The notes: a model not told the origin generated them from the letters alone. 64,000 nt of DNA from JAYPWI01 sp038135065 (GCA_038135065.1 JAYPWI010000002.1:62001-126000), one strand, 5' to 3'; counted from the stretch's first letter, positions 42,801 to 50,882 are shown. Made by a program: numbers and translations.

Positions 42801-43306
42801 GAGAGGCCTTGTGGGCAGCTGGTGCGGTGGCCCAGTCCCGGCCCGGCCGACTCCCGGGAGTGGTCACCGGGGCAGAAGCCCCCACCCTGCCGGGGATGTC
42901 CCTGCAGGAGGAGGCGGCCGCCGATCTGTGGGCCACCGGGGTGACCCCCGAGGGTCATCCGACCCGCTTCATGCGGGCCGACCTCGACGCCCGCGGGGTG
43001 GTGACGGCGGTGGGACTGCACACCTGTCCGGTCGGCAAGGTCCTGGTGGCCGGGGTGGTCACCCATCGTCAGCGACCGGCGACTGCCGGAGGAACGATGT
43101 TCATCAACCTCGAGGACGAGACCGGGTTGGTGAACGTGGTGGTGTCCAGGGGGTGCTGGTTGCGGTACCGCACGGTGGCTCGATCGGCCACTGCCCTGGT
43201 GGTCAGAGGCCGCCTGGAACGGCACGAGGGGGTGGTCAACGTCGTAGCCGAACGAATTGATGCCCTCGAGATCGGTGCCGCCCTGGCCAGCCGCGATTTC
43301 AGGTGA
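39890..43306 (+). CDS. dnaE2: Error-prone DNA polymerase III alpha subunit DnaE2
   Basis: A 1138-residue C-family polymerase for translesion synthesis and damage-induced mutagenesis. The N-terminus MGFTNPAMPWTELE parallels mycobacterial DnaE2, confirming the ATG. The PHP domain begins at YAELHAHS (HxH at about 65-67) with MTDHGGFYG. Polymerase catalytic acids are in PDIDLDIE (D470 and D472), followed by the CQGRGSAANSAVCY palm strand and helix-hairpin regions. The OB domain at the end reads VLVAGVVTHRQRPATAGGTMF. It lacks the C-terminal clamp motif of replicative DnaE and should depend on ImuB for the clamp. It is LexA-controlled and 4.8 kb from imuB. Confidence 0.95.
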   Translation: MGFTNPAMPWTELERRLSGRRLSGAEAAPMVGDGGDAPAWSRQRAAFERGDNRWAPARVPYAELHAHSHFSFLDGASSPEELVVEAARLGLHALAMTDHGGFYGVVRFAEAAREVGLPTVFGTELTLDAWRPGRGRASDPSRSGHPDPPGSHVVVLARDPAGYAALGSLVSAAQMAGSKGAPRLSTERFLDEAARQRDHWAVLTGGRKGLVAGPLVEEGPASAGRMLDLLVEAVGVRNLFVELWDHGDPLDVARNDGLAELATHRGVGLLCTNGVHYATPARRRLATALAAVRARRCLDDLDGWLPPSGAAHLRSGAEQVRRFARYPGVVETAARVGVECAFDLSLVAPSLPPYPCPGGMDEMSYLRQATEEGALRRYGPRGAERVTGGWRQIDHELALIEQLGFPGYFLVVWDIVSFCRVNDIYCQGRGSAANSAVCYALGITNVDAVSLGLLFERFLSPERDGPPDIDLDIESDRREEVIQYVFDRYGRRHTAQVANVITYRARSAVRDMARALGYAAGQQDAWSKSLDRYGGLGELLAGSDDGGEDDGVDGTASTTDWRGPAAEPPDHGHGIPREVLELAAEVEHAPRHLGIHSGGMVICDRPVVEVCPVEWATKVDRSVLQWDKDDCAAVGLVKFDLLGLGMLSALHYAVDLVATAHGVRIDLGALPQEDEVYEMLCRADSIGVFQVESRAQMATLPRLRPRCFYDLVVEVALIRPGPIQGGSVHPYIRRRNGQDPVTYLHPLLENSLTKTLGIPLFQEQLMQMAIDVAGFTPAESDQLRQAMGSKRSQDRMERLRLRLFEGMYERGVTPEVAEEIWDKMAAFANYGFPESHSVSFAHLVYASSWIKLHYPAAFCAALLTAQPMGFYSPHSLVQDARRHGVIVLTPDINASADQPVLEPCPSSTGGMAVRLGLSSVRGIGSDLALAIAESGPYSDMEQVVQRAGPTLRQLEALATAGAFGCFGLTRREALWAAGAVAQSRPGRLPGVVTGAEAPTLPGMSLQEEAAADLWATGVTPEGHPTRFMRADLDARGVVTAVGLHTCPVGKVLVAGVVTHRQRPATAGGTMFINLEDETGLVNVVVSRGCWLRYRTVARSATALVVRGRLERHEGVVNVVAERIDALEIGAALASRDFR

Positions 43307-43360
43307 ACGTGGAATGGGCGGGATGGCAAGTGCGTTGACGGTGACGAGGAGTACATCCTG

Positions 43361-43600
43361 ATGACAACGACACCCACTGCCCTACGTCCCCCTCGAACCA
43401 TTGCCCGAACTACCGCCAGGCTGCGGTCCAGGGCTCGTCGTCTGCGGTCCCAGGCCGACACGGTCCTCGACCCTGTGGCGGTGGCCTACCGTCGACGAGC
43501 CGCAGAATTGGAACTACAGGCCGTTGTCCTGGACGGGCTGGTGCTCGATCGCGAAGCCGAACTTCCCTCCTGTGACCTGGCCCACTGCGAGGCGGCCTGA
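43361..43600 (+). CDS. Small basic hypothetical protein
   Basis: A 79-residue protein. ATG 43361 follows GAGGAG at 9 nt, a good ribosome site. The first half is very basic (RTIARTTARLRSRARRLRSQ) and likely helical, and the second half is a Leu/Glu/Ala helix (RRRAAELELQAVVLDGLVLDREAEL). It ends with two Cys and a His (CDLAHCEA). It is 54 bp downstream of dnaE2 on the same strand and could be co-transcribed with it under LexA. Basic amphipathic sequence suggests nucleic-acid binding, but no family was recognised. Confidence 0.6.
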   Translation: MTTTPTALRPPRTIARTTARLRSRARRLRSQADTVLDPVAVAYRRRAAELELQAVVLDGLVLDREAELPSCDLAHCEAA

Positions 43601-43616
43601 GTCAGAGAGCTGGTGC

Positions 43617-44642
43617 TTAGCCGAGGGGACGGCCGAAGGGAAGAGTGTCCTGCCAGGTCGTCATGAACGCTTCTGCCTTGTAGCAGGCGGCCATGAATCC
43701 CCCGTCGGCGTGGCCGGCCGTCTCCTCCACGAGGGCTGCGACCGTGCTCGATGTCGATGATCGAAGGTCGTCGTGGGACGTGCTGTCGGACCACCATGCG
43801 AGAGCGGGGCCGACCCCGGCCACGAAGTCAGCCGCTGTCGGGGCTCCTTGCTGACGAAGGACGGCCATGGCTTTGGACGAGATGGCCGCTGGCCCGACGG
43901 CGACGACGGGGGTGGTACCGACCATGGAGGCGCCCTGACCCGACATGGCGCCAGGGCCTGAGCCGACGAACACCACGTCGACGTCACCCTTGTAGATCTC
44001 CCACGGCTTGCCCACCTTGCCCAGTTGTTCGACGCACCCGGCACCTGCGGACATGAAGGCGTCGGTCAGGGTGGTGACGTCGAACTCTCCGGTCACGCAT
44101 CCCTTGCTGGTCGAGATGCGGTGGATCACGGCTCCCTGCGCCGCAGCCTCGCGGGCGATGGCCAGTCCGACCGTGCCGAACCCCTCGATGGACACCCTGG
44201 CGCCATCGAGGCTCCCCCGGGTGCCGCTCGCCGCAGCGACGGCGCCCACCCCGACGAGTTCATCCTCGAAGCGAATACCGTCTCGGTCATCGCCGAGCAG
44301 GCTGTTGCGCTGGTCGTGGGCGAGGATGGGAGCCAAGGCGTCGTGATCGAGTCGTAGCCCAGGGCTGACCGACAGTCGTTGAGAGCTGAACTCCTCTGCC
44401 AATTCGGTTGCTGCTGCGGCGACTGCGTCGGCAGTCTGGTCGGGATCGACCTTGAGACCTAGGGTTGCCCCGCTCCGTCGTTGTTCGAGCACGGCGAACA
44501 CGTAGGTCTGGTGGCGGACCAGCATGGCTGCATTGGCCGGCGCGAGCTTGGCTCCCAGGCGGGCCTGCCCGACGTAGTTGTCGGCACCGGGCAGGTCGTA
44601 CACCACGAAGCCGGTGGTCGATTCCAGTTGTTTCGTCTCCAC
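43617..44642 (-). CDS. Divergent Glu/Leu/Phe/Val dehydrogenase-like protein
   Basis: A 341-residue protein. The second half has the NAD(P)-binding fold of ELFV amino-acid dehydrogenases: VSIEGFGTVGLAIAREAAAQGAVIHRISTSKGC, then DVDVVFVGSGPGAM. In the first half the usual GGAKGG substrate Lys motif is replaced by SGATLGLKV, and the dimerisation domain is shortened, so normal amino-acid dehydrogenase chemistry is doubtful. The start is GTG 44642. It diverges from a thioesterase gene over 30 bp. Possible roles are a regulator or an enzyme on an unusual substrate. Confidence 0.6.
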   Translation of the reverse strand: METKQLESTTGFVVYDLPGADNYVGQARLGAKLAPANAAMLVRHQTYVFAVLEQRRSGATLGLKVDPDQTADAVAAAATELAEEFSSQRLSVSPGLRLDHDALAPILAHDQRNSLLGDDRDGIRFEDELVGVGAVAAASGTRGSLDGARVSIEGFGTVGLAIAREAAAQGAVIHRISTSKGCVTGEFDVTTLTDAFMSAGAGCVEQLGKVGKPWEIYKGDVDVVFVGSGPGAMSGQGASMVGTTPVVAVGPAAISSKAMAVLRQQGAPTAADFVAGVGPALAWWSDSTSHDDLRSSTSSTVAALVEETAGHADGGFMAACYKAEAFMTTWQDTLPFGRPLG

Positions 44643-44658
44643 GAGGGCAGTCTGCCAC

Positions 44659-44664
44659 TAGCTT
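44659..44664 (+). promoter_or_regulatory. -10 element of the thioesterase gene, leaderless
   Basis: TAGCTT is followed by 8 nt and GTG 44673; there is no Shine-Dalgarno site. Confidence 0.4.
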
Positions 44665-44672
44665 GACTCGCC

Positions 44673-45536
44673 GTGTTACAGCGTTTCGATGATGCGATTG
44701 CTCTCGAGGAGATCGGTGAGGGTCGATACCGGGGTCGGTTCGATCGTGCATGGTGGGTCGTGGTCGGTCCGAACGGGGGCATCACGGCAGCCATGCTGCT
44801 CAGAGCAGCAATGGACGAGGTGGGAGAGGACCGGACTCCACGGTCCCTGACCGTGCACTACGTGCGCCCACCGGGCGAGGGCACGGTCGAGGTTGTGGTC
44901 GACGTGCAGAGCCACGGTCGTTCGGTGACATTCGTGTCGTGCCGGATGCTCCAGTCCGAGCGTCTGGTGGCCACTGCGCTGGTGGCCTTGGCGACGGAGC
45001 GGGATGCAGTGCAGGAGTGGGAACACCGGACGATGCCGAACACCCCGGGCCTGGACGCCTCCTATGTGATGGAGCCCGCTGGAGTCGACGTGCCGATCCG
45101 GGACCGATGGGACGAGGGCTGGACGATCGGGGTGCCGGGACGAACGGACACCGCCCTGAGCGGTGGCCATGAGGTCGGCGGTTGGCTCCGCCTCATGGAG
45201 CCCGAACCCTATTCGGCTCCCCTGCTCGCAGCGATGGCCGACGCATGGGTTCCTGCGGTCATGGTGCACACCGGTGCTGCCGTGCACACCCCCACCCTCG
45301 AACTCACGGTGCACTTCCGGCGCGATGTGACCCGTCTGGGGATCGATCCTTCGGCCTACTGTCTGGCGCATTTTCGACAGCACTCGGCCCATGAGGGGTT
45401 TCTCGACGAGAGCGGTGAGATCTGGGCTCCTGACGGGAAGTTGTTGGTGATCTGCCGCCAGATGGGTGTCGTGTTACCACGCCCTCCGGGTCAACCAGCC
45501 CCAGGGCGCACGTTCCGCCCCCGACATGGGGCTTGA
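44673..45536 (+). CDS. Acyl-CoA thioesterase (TesB-like double hotdog)
   Basis: A 287-residue double-hotdog protein. The first hotdog has WVVVGPNGGITAAMLLRAA and SLTVHYVRPPGEG, and the second has AMADAWVPAVM and TLELTVHFRRD, as in TesB/acyl-CoA thioesterase II and related thioesterase-like superfamily proteins. The usual catalytic Asp region is DESGEIWAPDGKLLVICRQ. It would hydrolyse acyl-CoA to free acid and CoA. GTG 44673 is the start. It is followed 18 bp later by the redoxin gene. Confidence 0.82.
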   Translation: MLQRFDDAIALEEIGEGRYRGRFDRAWWVVVGPNGGITAAMLLRAAMDEVGEDRTPRSLTVHYVRPPGEGTVEVVVDVQSHGRSVTFVSCRMLQSERLVATALVALATERDAVQEWEHRTMPNTPGLDASYVMEPAGVDVPIRDRWDEGWTIGVPGRTDTALSGGHEVGGWLRLMEPEPYSAPLLAAMADAWVPAVMVHTGAAVHTPTLELTVHFRRDVTRLGIDPSAYCLAHFRQHSAHEGFLDESGEIWAPDGKLLVICRQMGVVLPRPPGQPAPGRTFRPRHGA

Positions 45537-45542
45537 CGGCGA

Positions 45543-45548
45543 TACGTT
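45543..45548 (+). promoter_or_regulatory. -10 element of the redoxin gene, leaderless
   Basis: TACGTT ends 6 nt before ATG 45555, favouring that codon over the GTG at 45552. Confidence 0.4.
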
Positions 45549-45554
45549 GGGGTG

Positions 45555-46244
45555 ATGTTCCGTCGTGTCGTCGCCGGTGTTGCTGCGCTGGTCGTTCTAC
45601 TGGGTGCTGCGTGTGGGGGCCAGGAGTCGACGGGCGATGGCACCGCCGCTGACGAGGGCGGCAGCGCAGAGACGACGGTGACGTCGGCTCCCGTCGATGA
45701 CGACCTTCCCTCACCCGACACGGCCACCACTGTCTCCGGCCGGGTTCTGTCCCCGTTCGAAAGTTCGGCCGACGACCCTGCAATCGGCCAGATCGCGCCG
45801 GTTGCCGTTGGGGTCGACCTGCTGTCGGGGGATCTAGTCGAGATCGAGGCGTCGGACCGGCCACTTGTCGTTGCCTTCTTCGCTCACTGGTGCCCGCATT
45901 GCCAGCGAGAAGTCGATGACCTCACCCGATGGTTGGAGACGGACAGTTTTCCCGAGGGGGTCGATTTCGTGGCCATCTCGACCTTCGAAGATTCCACACG
46001 GGGTAATCACCCACCTGCAGCGTGGCTCGATGAGCAGGGCTGGCCGTTCCCCGTCATCGCGGATACGAAGGGCCTGGACGCAGCCGAGGCGTTCGGGGTG
46101 ACCGCCGTCCCATTCTTCGTGTTCATCGACGACGAGGGCGTCGTGCAGGGACGGCTCAGTGGCAATATCGGCCCCGAGCGCCTCGACGCGCTGATGGATC
46201 AAGCTGCGACCGGATTACCTCAGGGGTCGACGGCCACTGCCTGA
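45555..46244 (+). CDS. Thioredoxin-like (TlpA/redoxin) lipoprotein
   Basis: A 229-residue exported protein. The signal peptide ends LLGAAC (C20, lipobox), followed by a Thr/Ser/Asp-rich linker and then a thioredoxin fold. The redox-active pair lies in AHWCPHCQRE (C113 and C116), with cis-Pro in VTAVPFFVFIDDEG. It should reduce or oxidise disulfides on the outer face of the membrane, as TlpA or ResA do. It overlaps the convergent PEBP lipoprotein gene by 25 bp at the 3' ends. No cytochrome c maturation gene is nearby. Confidence 0.85.
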   Translation: MFRRVVAGVAALVVLLGAACGGQESTGDGTAADEGGSAETTVTSAPVDDDLPSPDTATTVSGRVLSPFESSADDPAIGQIAPVAVGVDLLSGDLVEIEASDRPLVVAFFAHWCPHCQREVDDLTRWLETDSFPEGVDFVAISTFEDSTRGNHPPAAWLDEQGWPFPVIADTKGLDAAEAFGVTAVPFFVFIDDEGVVQGRLSGNIGPERLDALMDQAATGLPQGSTATA

Positions 46245-46873
46245 CGGTAGAAGACCACCAACTCGGCCATGCCGATGGCCTTTCCTTCGAGGTCGGGGAT
46301 CAGGTCGGCTCCCCGCTCCCCGTCTTGGATGCCGCTGGTCTGCCCCAGGGCGAGGAGTCGGATCGCATAGGTGTGCGCCTCGTCACCGGCCGGTGGTGCC
46401 GGTCCGCCCCACCCCAGCTCGCCGAAATCATTGCGAGCCTGGACGGCACCTGGCGGTACGAGGGCTTCGTAGATGGTGTTTCCGCCCATGGGATCGATGC
46501 CTGTCATCACCCAGTGCACGAACCCGTCGGCGCTCAGGTCGGTCATGATCACCGCAAGTTCCTCGGTTCCCGGGGGCACATTCGTCCATCGCAGCTCCGG
46601 TGGGACGTTGCCACCGTCGCGGGCGTGGCGGGCCGGCAGCATTTCTCCGAAGGACACCGACGGACTGCGCAGGGCGAACTCGTTGTCGCTGGCCCCCGCG
46701 AAGATGTCGGCGGTGACGGGGGTGACCGTGGTCGGGCGTGGTGTGGCTCCGTTGGTTCCTGGCTCGGGAAGGCGCCGTCCGTCGCCCCCACAAGCCACGG
46801 ATGCCAGGGCCACCACGACGAGAACGGCAACGCGTGTGAACGGGTGAAGCTTCAAACAAAGCAAGTGTGACAT
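46220..46873 (-). CDS. YbhB/YbcL (PEBP-like) lipoprotein
   Basis: A 217-residue exported protein. The signal peptide ends LASVAC (C28). The body matches bacterial phosphatidylethanolamine-binding/Raf-kinase-inhibitor-like proteins: PPELRWTNVPPGTEELAVIMTDLSADGFVHWVMTGIDP and the GELGWGGPAPPAGDEAHTYAIRLLAL ligand loop. Function in bacteria is largely unknown; ligand binding at the cell surface is likely. ATG 46873 was chosen because the protein then begins directly with its signal peptide. Confidence 0.86.
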   Translation of the reverse strand: MSHLLCLKLHPFTRVAVLVVVALASVACGGDGRRLPEPGTNGATPRPTTVTPVTADIFAGASDNEFALRSPSVSFGEMLPARHARDGGNVPPELRWTNVPPGTEELAVIMTDLSADGFVHWVMTGIDPMGGNTIYEALVPPGAVQARNDFGELGWGGPAPPAGDEAHTYAIRLLALGQTSGIQDGERGADLIPDLEGKAIGMAELVVFYRQAVAVDP

Positions 46874-46897
46874 GGTGCGAGGTGCCACGCTGGTCGG

Positions 46898-48193
46898 GTG
46901 AGCCCGTCCATCCCCTCCCGTCGCGAGCGCCGCGGTCCCTCCGTCGAGGTTGTCCGCCGTGCCCGGTTGCGGCGGGACCGACGGACCTCGCTGCGTGGTC
47001 TGCTCGGCCCCGACCTGGCTGGTGCGCGGCAGAGTCTCGTCGCGCTGGTAGCTGCCGGGATCACGGCAACCGCAGCCGGGCTCCTGTTGGCCGGGATCAC
47101 GGGCACCCTCGAACGACTGCCGGGTCTGCTCGTGCTGGTTCCTGCCGCCATCGGGATGCGGGGGAATATCTTCGGCGCCCTGGGAAGTCGGCTGTCGACG
47201 TCCATCCACGCCGGAACGTTCCGAGTGTCACGACGGCTCGACAACGTCGTGACCCAGAACGTGGTGGCTGCCGCTGTGTTGTCGTTGTCCACGGCCGTCA
47301 TCCTGGCTGTGGTGACCAAAGCCCTGGCCCCGGCGTTCGGTCTTCACCGGATCATCGGTGTCGGGGATCTCATCGTCGTGTCGGCGGTGGGCGCATTGAT
47401 GTCGTCGGTCATCGTGCTCGTGGTGACCCTCGCCCTCGCCTCGGTGAGTGCCCGCAACGGCTGGGACCTCGACAACGTGAATGCTCCCCTCGTCTCTGCC
47501 GTCGGCGACGTGGTCACCCTTCCTGCCCTGTTCGCAGCCAGTGGGCTGGTGTCGATCTCGGTCTTCACACCCCTGTTGGCCATCGTGCTCGTGCTCGGAT
47601 CGGTGTTCTGTGCGGGGTGGGCACTGCGGTCCGGGTTGACGATGGTGCGGGAGATCGTCCGCGAGTCGCTTCCCGTCCTCCTGGCCACTGGGGTGCTGCT
47701 CATCGTCGCCGGTGTAGTGATCGAGCACCGGCTGGCCGTGTTCGCCCGTTATCCCTCCCTACTCATCCTGGTGCCTGCGTGTCTGGCCGGGGCGGGGGCG
47801 ATCGGGGGGATCCTCTCGGGCCGCTTGGCGAGCAAACTCCACCTCGGTCTGATCGCACCGACGGTGACCCCCTCCCGTTCAGCCCGTCGTGACCTCATGT
47901 TCGGATTCGTCCTCGCTGTTCCCGTCTTCGTGTTGATCGGTGGCTTGGCGGACGTGGCGGGACGGGTCTTCGGATTCGCTAGTCCGGGCTCGGTCTACTT
48001 GTTGACCATCTCCCTGACCGGTGGCCTCATCGCCACCGCCCTTGCGGGACTCATCGCCTACTACGGCACGGCGGCTGCGATCCGTCTCGGATTCGATCCC
48101 GACACCTACGGCATTCCGCTGGTGACCTCCACCGTGGACCTGGCCGGGGCGGCCGCCATCGTCACCGCCATCTCGTGGATCGTCGTCCCGTGA
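46898..48193 (+). CDS. SLC41/MgtE-type divalent cation transporter (duplicated membrane domain)
   Basis: A 431-residue integral membrane protein with two copies of the MgtE membrane domain. The first copy has PAAIGMRGNIFGALGSRLST and NAPLVSAVGDVVTLPALF, and the second has PACLAGAGAIGGILSGRLASKLHLG and GIPLVTSTVDLAGAAAI, each with about five helices. The N-terminal and CBS regulatory domains of bacterial MgtE are absent, giving the eukaryotic SLC41 and archaeal layout. It probably moves Mg2+ or a similar cation. The start is GTG 46898. The next gene, 45 bp downstream, encodes a PhoU-RCK_C protein that may regulate it. Confidence 0.83.
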   Translation: MSPSIPSRRERRGPSVEVVRRARLRRDRRTSLRGLLGPDLAGARQSLVALVAAGITATAAGLLLAGITGTLERLPGLLVLVPAAIGMRGNIFGALGSRLSTSIHAGTFRVSRRLDNVVTQNVVAAAVLSLSTAVILAVVTKALAPAFGLHRIIGVGDLIVVSAVGALMSSVIVLVVTLALASVSARNGWDLDNVNAPLVSAVGDVVTLPALFAASGLVSISVFTPLLAIVLVLGSVFCAGWALRSGLTMVREIVRESLPVLLATGVLLIVAGVVIEHRLAVFARYPSLLILVPACLAGAGAIGGILSGRLASKLHLGLIAPTVTPSRSARRDLMFGFVLAVPVFVLIGGLADVAGRVFGFASPGSVYLLTISLTGGLIATALAGLIAYYGTAAAIRLGFDPDTYGIPLVTSTVDLAGAAAIVTAISWIVVP

Positions 48194-48238
48194 CGTGCTC
48201 ACCGATGCCCAACGGGCACCTAACCTGTAGGTCCTCCC

Positions 48239-49459
48239 ATGGATGACAAACCCAAGAACCTGAAGGCCTTGCTCGCAGGAGCCAAGGATGCCTCCGAGTT
48301 GATGGTGGATCTGGCCTACGCGGCCCTGTACTTCGACGACACAGGGATGGCAGAAGCCGTGCTGGACCTGGAGGAGGAGATGTCCGATCTCGTACACGAG
48401 ATGCGGTCCTTGGCCATGTTGGCAGTGCGTCATCCCCGGGAAGTCGACGGCATGTCGTCGGTGCTGCAGGTGGTGTCGTCGATCGAGCAGATCGCTAACG
48501 CGGCTGTCGACATTGCCAACATCGTGTTGCGAAGTCTGGGCATTCCGCGGGCGCTCGTGGTCGATCTCGCCCGAGCCGCTGAGGTGAGCCATCGCCTCGT
48601 GGTGGCAGGGGGAAGCCATCTGGCCAACCGACCGCTGAACGACATGGAACTGCCGGTGGTAGTCGGCATGCGGGTGGTGGCCATCCAGCGTGGTCGCCGA
48701 TGGGTCACCGACGTCGGCGGGTCGGAGATCGTGCTGCCTGGTGACGTGCTGTTCATGCGTGGTGATCCGGCGGGCATCGTGCGCCTGCGCGAATTGGCGG
48801 CCGCACCGGTCTGGGTGCCCCCCGAGGCAGGGGCGTCGCCTGCGGTGACCGACCTGGATCGTGCGGTGGACACCCTGGTGGAGATGAAGAACCTGTCCGA
48901 AACGGCTATCGGGCTCGCCTATTCGGCCCTGGTGCTGCGGGATCATGCTCTGGCTCGGGAGGTGCGTGCCCTCGAGGAGCGGCTCGGTGAGATGAAGGCC
49001 TCCCTCCAGACCTGGGTGCTGAGAGCGGCCGCCGACAACCTCGACCCATCACCCCTTCGGGGATTGCTCCACCTGGCTGAGGCATCCGACGACATTGGAG
49101 ACCAGGCCCTATCGATGGTCTCGCTCGTCCTTGGTCGTGATCACGTACACCCCGTCCTCGCCCTGGCGCTGGGGGATACCGACGATGTGGTGGTCCAGGT
49201 ACCGGTGGGACCGGCATCGGAAGCCGAGAACGTGACCCTTGGCGACCTCGGGCTCTCCGTCGACCCCGGCTACCAGGTATTGGCCATCCGCCGTGGGGGT
49301 AGCTACCTCTACAACCCAAGGAAGAACGTGCAGTTGCGGGCGGGAGACGAACTGCTCGCGTCGGGACCCGAGGAGGGTCGGGACCGGCTTGCGGCCCGCT
49401 GCGGCTACCAGATCGACATCGACGAGGAAACCGGCGCCATCGAACTTTCTCCGGCCTGA
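48239..49459 (+). CDS. Tandem PhoU-RCK_C (TrkA-C) regulatory protein
   Basis: A 406-residue soluble protein built as a duplication. Each half has a PhoU-like helical bundle (about 5-130 and 205-320; SELMVDLAYAALYFDD and SETAIGLAYSALVLRD align) followed by an RCK_C/TrkA-C domain (VVAIQRGRRWV...PGDVLFMRGDP and VLAIRRGGSYL...AGDELLASGPEEG). RCK_C domains bind ions or nucleotides and gate transporters. With the domain-poor MgtE/SLC41 protein next door, it is likely the missing regulatory part. TAACCT at 48221-48226 may be its -10 with a very short leader. Confidence 0.85.
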   Translation: MDDKPKNLKALLAGAKDASELMVDLAYAALYFDDTGMAEAVLDLEEEMSDLVHEMRSLAMLAVRHPREVDGMSSVLQVVSSIEQIANAAVDIANIVLRSLGIPRALVVDLARAAEVSHRLVVAGGSHLANRPLNDMELPVVVGMRVVAIQRGRRWVTDVGGSEIVLPGDVLFMRGDPAGIVRLRELAAAPVWVPPEAGASPAVTDLDRAVDTLVEMKNLSETAIGLAYSALVLRDHALAREVRALEERLGEMKASLQTWVLRAAADNLDPSPLRGLLHLAEASDDIGDQALSMVSLVLGRDHVHPVLALALGDTDDVVVQVPVGPASEAENVTLGDLGLSVDPGYQVLAIRRGGSYLYNPRKNVQLRAGDELLASGPEEGRDRLAARCGYQIDIDEETGAIELSPA

Positions 49460-49463
49460 TGCC

Positions 49464-50870
49464 TCATTGTCGTCGCAAGGTGGCCGGTGTCGTGATGTGG
49501 AGAGGATGGCCCAACAGCCCCATGGCCGCCTCGCCGATCGCTTCACTGAATGTGGGGTGAGGGTGGATGGTCGAAGCGAGGTCCTCCACGGTGGCCGCCA
49601 TCTCCACGGCGAGGGTGAGTTCGCTGATGAGTTCCGATGCTCCGTGTCCGACCACCACTGCGCCAACGACCGTTCCCTGCTCGTCGGCCGCCACCTCCAC
49701 GTACCCAGCGGTCGCCCCGTGGGTACGAGCTCGGGCTGCCGCCGTGAACGGAAAACGGAACGTCGTGGTCGTCAGGCCCGCAGCGGAAGCTCGGTCGGGG
49801 GTCACGCCGACCTGGGCCACCTCTGGGTCGCTGAACACGACCTCGGGTACGCCCGCTGGATCAAAGGCGGCTCCCTGGTCTCCTGTGAGGGCGGCAACTG
49901 CCACGTTGGCCTGAGCTGACGCCTTGTGGGCCAGAGCAGGACCTGGAGTGATGTCGCCGATGGCGGCAATGGTCGGGGTTGCCCGGCAGTCAGGCCCCAC
50001 GACGACCAGCCCGTCGGATCCCACCTCGACACCGGCCACCTCGAGACCCAGACCATCGGTGTTGGGTCGCCGGCCGACGGCAATGACGACCCGCTCTGCG
50101 TCGAGAGGGAGGTCGTGACCGCTGAGCAGCAGCCCCCCCGATGACAGGCCCGTCGCCGTGGTTCCAGTGATGACGGTCACGCCCAAGTCGTTCAACCGGC
50201 GGGCGACAACGGTGGATGCTCGCTTGTCGATAGAGGGAAGGATGCGCGGGCCAGCTTCGACGATGGTCACCTGGGTTCCGAGTTTGGCGAAGGCGGTTCC
50301 GAGTTCGACCCCGATGTAGCCACCACCCACCACGGCCATGGTCCGGGGAAGGGTTCGCAATCCCAGTGCCCCAGCGGCGTCGAGTACACGAGGGTCGTCG
50401 TCGTCGACCACGGGAAGGGTCACCGGTCGACTGCCCGTGGCCAGCACACATCGATCGAACTCGAGGTGGCGGACCATGGCCCCGTCGTCGACGGCCACCC
50501 GGCCGGGACGGCTGAAACGAGCGGTGCCTCGCAGCATCGTGACACCGGCACCTTCTAGGAGGTCATGGACTCCGGAACGAAGTCCCGCCACGATCGTCTC
50601 GATCGAGCTGCCGATGCGCTCGAGATCCACCCGGGTGTCGATCTCGACCCCGACGTGTGTCGTGCCGCCGAGGGCGGCAGTTCCTGCCGCTTGGATGAGG
50701 GCCTTGGAGGGGATGCAACCCTCGTTGAGGCACACCCCTCCGAGCTGGTGCCGTTCGACGAGGGTGACAGACAGCCCCTTGTGTGCCCCGTGGAGGGCCG
50801 CTGCGTAGCCTCCCGGGCCCCCGCCGATGACGAGTAGCTGGGTCGATGTCGCCACCTCACCAACGACCAT
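49464..50870 (-). CDS. lpdA: Dihydrolipoyl dehydrogenase (E3)
   Basis: A 468-residue flavoprotein reoxidising dihydrolipoamide of the E2 subunit with NAD+. The FAD motif is VIGGGPGGYAAA. The redox-active disulfide is in GGVCLNEGCIPSK (C47 and C52), the NAD motif is VVGGGYIGVELG, and the catalytic His-Glu is in HPHPTFSEAIGE. It is the last gene of the 2-oxoacid dehydrogenase operon, 12 bp after the E2 stop. The E3 appears dedicated to this complex. Confidence 0.95.
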   Translation of the reverse strand: MVVGEVATSTQLLVIGGGPGGYAAALHGAHKGLSVTLVERHQLGGVCLNEGCIPSKALIQAAGTAALGGTTHVGVEIDTRVDLERIGSSIETIVAGLRSGVHDLLEGAGVTMLRGTARFSRPGRVAVDDGAMVRHLEFDRCVLATGSRPVTLPVVDDDDPRVLDAAGALGLRTLPRTMAVVGGGYIGVELGTAFAKLGTQVTIVEAGPRILPSIDKRASTVVARRLNDLGVTVITGTTATGLSSGGLLLSGHDLPLDAERVVIAVGRRPNTDGLGLEVAGVEVGSDGLVVVGPDCRATPTIAAIGDITPGPALAHKASAQANVAVAALTGDQGAAFDPAGVPEVVFSDPEVAQVGVTPDRASAAGLTTTTFRFPFTAAARARTHGATAGYVEVAADEQGTVVGAVVVGHGASELISELTLAVEMAATVEDLASTIHPHPTFSEAIGEAAMGLLGHPLHITTPATLRRQ

Positions 50871-50882
50871 GGTCCACCTCCG

